From assembly GCA_947651335.1 (NCBI GenBank), contig CANSYV010000049.1, positions 1-8,446 of the forward strand: DNA of 8,446 nt, read 5' to 3'. Positions 6,097 to 8,446 of the stretch are shown piece by piece. Both the position numbers and the translations under genes were made by a program. Under the pieces are notes generated by a model. The model had not been told where the DNA came from. It did not search any database and saw only the letters and a program-made list of their open reading frames with translations. This DNA comes from an uncultured Lachnospiraceae bacterium (GTDB lineage Bacteria > Bacillota > Clostridia > Lachnospirales > Lachnospiraceae). The number at the start of each line of letters is the position of its first letter. The first letter of the stretch is position 1.

Positions 6097-6128
6097 ATAA
6101 CATCAACCCCAAAAACAAAGGACTTTCT

Positions 6129-6386
6129 ATGCGTGTATGTGAATTAAAACAAAAAGACGTAATCAACACCTGCACCTGCAAAAGCCTGGGATGCCCCACA
6201 GATGTGGAATTCAACCCCAAGACCGGAAAGCTCACCGCCCTGATTATTCCCGGACCGGGGCGCATCTGCGGCTTTCTGGGCCGGGACAGCGAGTACATCA
6301 TTCCCTGGGAATGCATCTGCCAAATCGGCGAAGACATCATTTTGGTGGAAATCCGGGAAGACGACTGTATGAAAGAAAAAGAATAA
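6129..6386 (+). CDS. YlmC/YmxH-family sporulation protein, PRC-barrel, cysteine-rich
   Basis: This small 85-residue cytosolic protein is built around one PRC-barrel-like beta domain. The family pattern is clear: an ELxQKDVIN-type start (residues 5-13), a PxxDVEFNPKTGKL strand-turn (23-35), LIIPGPGRICGFLGRDSEYIIPW (38-60) and the end segment QIGEDIILVE (65-74). ATG 6129 follows AAAGGA by seven bases. Members are linked to spore formation in Firmicutes, but their biochemical role is not established. Odd here are eight cysteines (4, 15, 17, 22, 47, 62, 64, 80), including CxC at 15-17 and 62-64. Bacillus members, as I recall them, are poor in cysteine. This suggests metal binding or disulphide cross-linking, as inference. 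It lies divergent to nrdR, an arrangement I recall as common among Clostridia. It ends 21 bases before the convergent transferase gene, with no obvious terminator between. Confidence 0.88.
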   Translation: MRVCELKQKDVINTCTCKSLGCPTDVEFNPKTGKLTALIIPGPGRICGFLGRDSEYIIPWECICQIGEDIILVEIREDDCMKEKE

Positions 6387-6407
6387 CTCCCTCTCATAAA
6401 GCGTGTC

Positions 6408-7037
6408 TTAAAAATCCACCCACTGCAGCCTGGAATCAATATCCGGGTCGCTGGAGCAGACAGCCGCCCGGTAAGACTGCAGATCAAACTCCCGAAAGAA
6501 GTAATCCTCTTTTCTATAGGGCCTGGGACAAGTTTTCAGCACCGGACATGCCCCCTCTGCCATATGAAACTCAAAAGAATCCAGCCCCATGGCCATCCCT
6601 TTCCTCACGGCTTTCATAAAGCTCTCTTTCAGCACCCAGTAACGGTAAAACAATTCTGTCCGGTCCCTGGTATCATCCATGCTCTGAATATGCCCATACT
6701 CCCCAGGACAGAAAAACCTCCTGGCCACCCCTTCCCGAAAGCTCTGCATCTGCTGTACATCGCACCCCACCTGCGCCTGCCCGTCCCCCTCTATCTGAGC
6801 GGAACACATGACATACCGTCCTGAGTGGGACAAGTTAAAAGGCCCCTGCTCTGGCAGATGGTGCCGCTGTCTTGCCCTCTGCCATAAAATCCAGGCTCCC
6901 GCGCTCAGCGCCCGGTCCTGGGCTGAACGGTATTTCCCCGCCTTCTCCTTTCTAAAATCCGGCAGCTGCTGATAATACCTCTCATAGCAGGCATCTTCCA
7001 GAAGCGGCCCCACATCTCCGATCCATGTAAAAACCAT
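6408..7037 (-). CDS. Sfp-type 4'-phosphopantetheinyl transferase
   Basis: This enzyme moves the phosphopantetheine arm of coenzyme A onto a serine of an acyl- or peptidyl-carrier protein, turning the apo form into the active holo form. It has 209 residues from the chosen start, close to Sfp-like size, in two pseudo-symmetric halves. Visible motifs are FNLSHSGRYVMCSA (67-80), the metal site VGCDVQ (90-95), the ARRFFCPGEY segment (105-114) and WVLKESFMKA (134-143), with Lys137 and Glu138. Asp93 and Glu138 are in place. Where Sfp has its second acidic residue (GxDxE), this protein has Gln95. ATG 7037 is supported by GAGGGG four bases upstream; a TTG at 7058 would add seven residues with weaker support. 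No carrier protein or synthase gene lies nearby, so its target is elsewhere (fatty-acid ACP, a polyketide/peptide synthase, or both). Family assignment is firm; partner is unknown. Confidence 0.92.
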   Translation of the reverse strand: MVFTWIGDVGPLLEDACYERYYQQLPDFRKEKAGKYRSAQDRALSAGAWILWQRARQRHHLPEQGPFNLSHSGRYVMCSAQIEGDGQAQVGCDVQQMQSFREGVARRFFCPGEYGHIQSMDDTRDRTELFYRYWVLKESFMKAVRKGMAMGLDSFEFHMAEGACPVLKTCPRPYRKEDYFFREFDLQSYRAAVCSSDPDIDSRLQWVDF

Positions 7038-7088
7038 AAAGCCCCTCTCTCGCGGCAAATCCGCAAAACGTTACTGATATACCCGCGA

Positions 7089-7146
7089 GCCAAATGATTT
7101 GCCAGCAGGCCTTCACTGTTTCAAGCAGAACAGCAAATCATTTGGC
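7089..7146. repeat. perfect 14 bp inverted repeat built of CAAAT/ATTTG half-sites
   Basis: GCCAAATGATTTGC (7089-7102) and GCAAATCATTTGGC (7133-7146) are exact reverse complements with a 30-base loop. Each arm also contains its own palindrome, CAAATGATTTG (7091-7101) or CAAATCATTTG (7134-7144), with centres 43 bp apart, near four helical turns. The right arm continues into a third half-site, giving CAAAT-C-ATTTG-G-CAAAT. It could be a two-site operator for the flanking divergent genes or a remnant of a small repeat element. It lacks a T-run typical of a terminator. Confidence 0.6.
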
Positions 7147-7204
7147 AAATACGTATGCTCTTGAGTATTACTGTCCACTGGCCCGCCGGCAGCATAAAAA
7201 CTTC

Positions 7205-7233
7205 TTGATAAATCACTTCACATATGGCAAAAT
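7205..7233 (+). promoter_or_regulatory. possible promoter of the transglutaminase lipoprotein gene
   Basis: TTGATA (7205-7210, five of six matches) and CAAAAT (7228-7233, four of six) are 17 bases apart. A transcript from here would have a leader of about 155 bases before the ATG at 7396. No stronger promoter was found closer to the gene. Confidence 0.3.
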
Positions 7234-7395
7234 AAAACCAGTGCTCCATTATTAAAGGACATTTGACGCTCTAATCATTATATCGGCACCAGCACAGTGC
7301 TTCATAAATTCTGAAATCAATCATAGGATCAGTCCTGCCCAAAACTTCATGATTTTAATCAGGCTGGTCTTTTAGAAAAAAGGAAGGTTGTGAAG

Positions 7396-8358
7396 ATGAA
7401 TGGAAAAACACATGTAATCCGCACGCTGCTTTTTATTCTCATTGCATCCTCTGTCTTGTCAGGATGCGGCCGCGACACCGCCGCTTCTGAGAAAAGCGGA
7501 AAAACAGCAGAAGAAACTAAAAAACCTGACTCTGGCAAAAAGAGAAAAAGTGTCCGGGAGTTTCTGCTTCCTTCGGCGGACGGTACCGTTGTATACGGAA
7601 ATGAAACCATCTCCATTGATGCGTCCAATACGGGAGAAGGCTACATCATGGTCCAGTATGCAGGCGGTGCGGACAAGGTAAAAGTACAGATTACCATACC
7701 TGATTTGACCCAGTATACGTACACCCTGACTGCCAGCGGCACTTATGAGACACTGCCCCTCACAGGGGGAAACGGCGCCTACCACATTGAGGTGCTGGAA
7801 CACGCTTACGATGACATGTACGCCATGGCGTTTGCCCACGATATAGAAATCACCTTAAACGATGAGTTTAAACCTTTTCTGTATCCCAACCAGTACTCCT
7901 GGTACACTCAGGACAGCGAGACGGTAAAACATGCAGTCCAGTTATCGGAAGAATCCTCAGACGACCTGAATTTCGTTGAAAATGTCTACCATTACATTAT
8001 CGAAAATATCACTTACGATGAGGAGCTGGCGCAGAATATCCCGCTGAATTATGTTCCCAGCGTGGACGAAACCCTGAGCACCGGCAAGGGCATCTGTTTT
8101 GATTATGCCGCGCTGATGACATCCATGCTTCGCTGTCAGGGCATCCCCACCAAACTGGAGGTGGGCTATTCCGGGGAGGCTTACCACGCGTGGATCAGCG
8201 TGTACCTGAAAGAAACCGGCTGGGTGGACAAAATCATTGAATTTGACGGCAGCAATTGGTCCCTGATGGACCCCACACTGGCTGCAGGCAACAACAAATC
8301 AGCCGTGGGACAGTACATTGGCGACGGAAGCAACTATATGGTAAAATATTCTTATTGA
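7396..8358 (+). CDS. surface lipoprotein with transglutaminase-like domain
   Basis: This secreted, lipid-anchored protein has 320 residues. The signal peptide (RTLLFILIASSVL) ends in the lipobox LSGC with Cys24. A charged Lys/Glu/Ser linker follows (about 25-53). A central beta-rich region (about 55-165) is not recognised. The C-terminal transglutaminase-core fold (about 175-300) has the full catalytic set: Cys234 in GKGICFDYAALM, His264 in YHAWISVYL and Asp292 in LMDPT. Bacterial members act as cysteine proteases/amidases or cross-linkers on cell-surface proteins or peptides; the exact reaction cannot be told here. Start choice: ATG 7396 lies eight bases after GGAAGG, while the in-frame GTG at 7390 is only two bases from it. 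A hairpin overlaps the stop codon and the next gene starts 38 bases on, so the two are probably cotranscribed. Confidence 0.88.
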   Translation: MNGKTHVIRTLLFILIASSVLSGCGRDTAASEKSGKTAEETKKPDSGKKRKSVREFLLPSADGTVVYGNETISIDASNTGEGYIMVQYAGGADKVKVQITIPDLTQYTYTLTASGTYETLPLTGGNGAYHIEVLEHAYDDMYAMAFAHDIEITLNDEFKPFLYPNQYSWYTQDSETVKHAVQLSEESSDDLNFVENVYHYIIENITYDEELAQNIPLNYVPSVDETLSTGKGICFDYAALMTSMLRCQGIPTKLEVGYSGEAYHAWISVYLKETGWVDKIIEFDGSNWSLMDPTLAAGNNKSAVGQYIGDGSNYMVKYSY

Positions 8359-8380
8359 GAAACTGTTTCCATCAGTTTCT
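8358..8380 (+). repeat. intercistronic hairpin overlapping the transglutaminase stop codon
   Basis: AGAAACTG (8358-8365) and CAGTTTCT (8373-8380) are perfectly complementary with a 7-base loop. The first base of the stem is the last base of the TGA stop. It ends three bases before the GGGGAGG of the next gene and has no T-run. It is therefore more likely an mRNA-stability or translation-control structure than a terminator. Confidence 0.5.
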
Positions 8381-8396
8381 AAAGGGGAGGTTGATT

Positions 8397-8446
8397 ATGA
8401 GTAAGAAAAAATCCCAGGGAAAACCATTTTCAAATATGGAAATTTC
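8397..8446 (+). CDS. start of an unidentified protein, cut by the window edge
   Basis: ATG 8397 follows a very strong GGGGAGG (8384-8390) by six bases and opens a frame that runs to the window end. The 16 complete residues visible (MSKKKSQGKPFSNMEI) are basic and polar. Too little is present to assign a family. The short distance from the transglutaminase gene suggests the same transcript. Confidence 0.65.
   Translation, partial: MSKKKSQGKPFSNMEI

Larger units (their letters stand above)
7038..7395. other. non-coding divergent intergenic region
   Basis: About 358 bases lie between the divergent transferase and transglutaminase genes, with no convincing ORF, tRNA or rRNA. It holds an inverted repeat at 7089-7146, a weak plus-strand promoter near 7205-7233 and two small palindromes, AGCACAGTGCT (7291-7301) and TGATTTTAATCA (7350-7361). 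Another GGCAAATC half-site sits at 7054-7061. No riboswitch was recognised. Confidence 0.6.

Noticed and set aside
6026..6101. NrdR box in the nrdR upstream region (autoregulation)
   Set aside because: Only half-site-like ATATAGT/ATATAGA strings are present; the full palindromic box and the usual paired spacing are not seen.
6068..6487. Minus-strand frame of 139 residues opposite the YlmC/YmxH gene
   Set aside because: It covers the sporulation gene and its promoter on the wrong strand and also overlaps the transferase gene; no recognisable motif.

Overview
The window looks like chromosome from an anaerobic, spore-forming member of the Clostridia, probably Lachnospiraceae. This rests on three things: protein similarity to that group, recalled from memory; a YlmC/YmxH-type sporulation gene next to nrdR; and strong GGAGG-type ribosome binding sites with frequent GTG and TTG starts. 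No replicon, phage, insertion sequence, CRISPR, tRNA or rRNA feature is visible.

Layout. Bases 1-444 hold an AT-rich promoter region, a complete Phd/YefM-family antitoxin gene and only the first ~21 codons of its ParE/RelE-type toxin. The toxin gene is cut off where the 3' end of a long minus-strand operon begins. That operon (445-5345, read right to left) is a complete peptide/nickel-type (Opp/Dpp/Nik) ABC importer: lipoprotein binding protein, two permeases and two compact ATPases. Apart from a 29 bp gap after the binding-protein gene, its genes overlap or nearly touch. Its leader (5346-5490) has a good sigma-A promoter with a palindrome in the spacer, plus short segments that could pair in two alternative ways. 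Next comes nrdR (minus), the repressor of ribonucleotide reductase genes. Divergent from it is a cysteine-rich YlmC/YmxH sporulation protein gene (plus), with a sigma-E-like promoter candidate. A stand-alone Sfp-type phosphopantetheinyl transferase gene (minus) converges on that gene.

A ~360 bp non-coding stretch (7038-7395) contains a perfect 14 bp inverted repeat built from CAAAT/ATTTG half-sites. After it comes a plus-strand lipoprotein with a complete transglutaminase-type Cys-His-Asp triad. A hairpin overlapping its stop codon leads into a further gene that runs off the right edge.

How the parts work together. The importer is the only multi-gene pathway that is complete here. The lipoprotein captures a small ligand outside the membrane, the two permeases form the channel and the two ATPases power it. 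Its substrate cannot be read from sequence. The other genes are single-gene units with separate jobs: dNTP regulation, sporulation, carrier-protein activation and surface protein processing. I did not find a convincing new multi-gene system. The items most worth checking are the broken toxin-antitoxin locus with a perfect hairpin inside the toxin remnant, the importer leader, the inverted repeat at 7089-7146, and the cysteine-rich sporulation protein.
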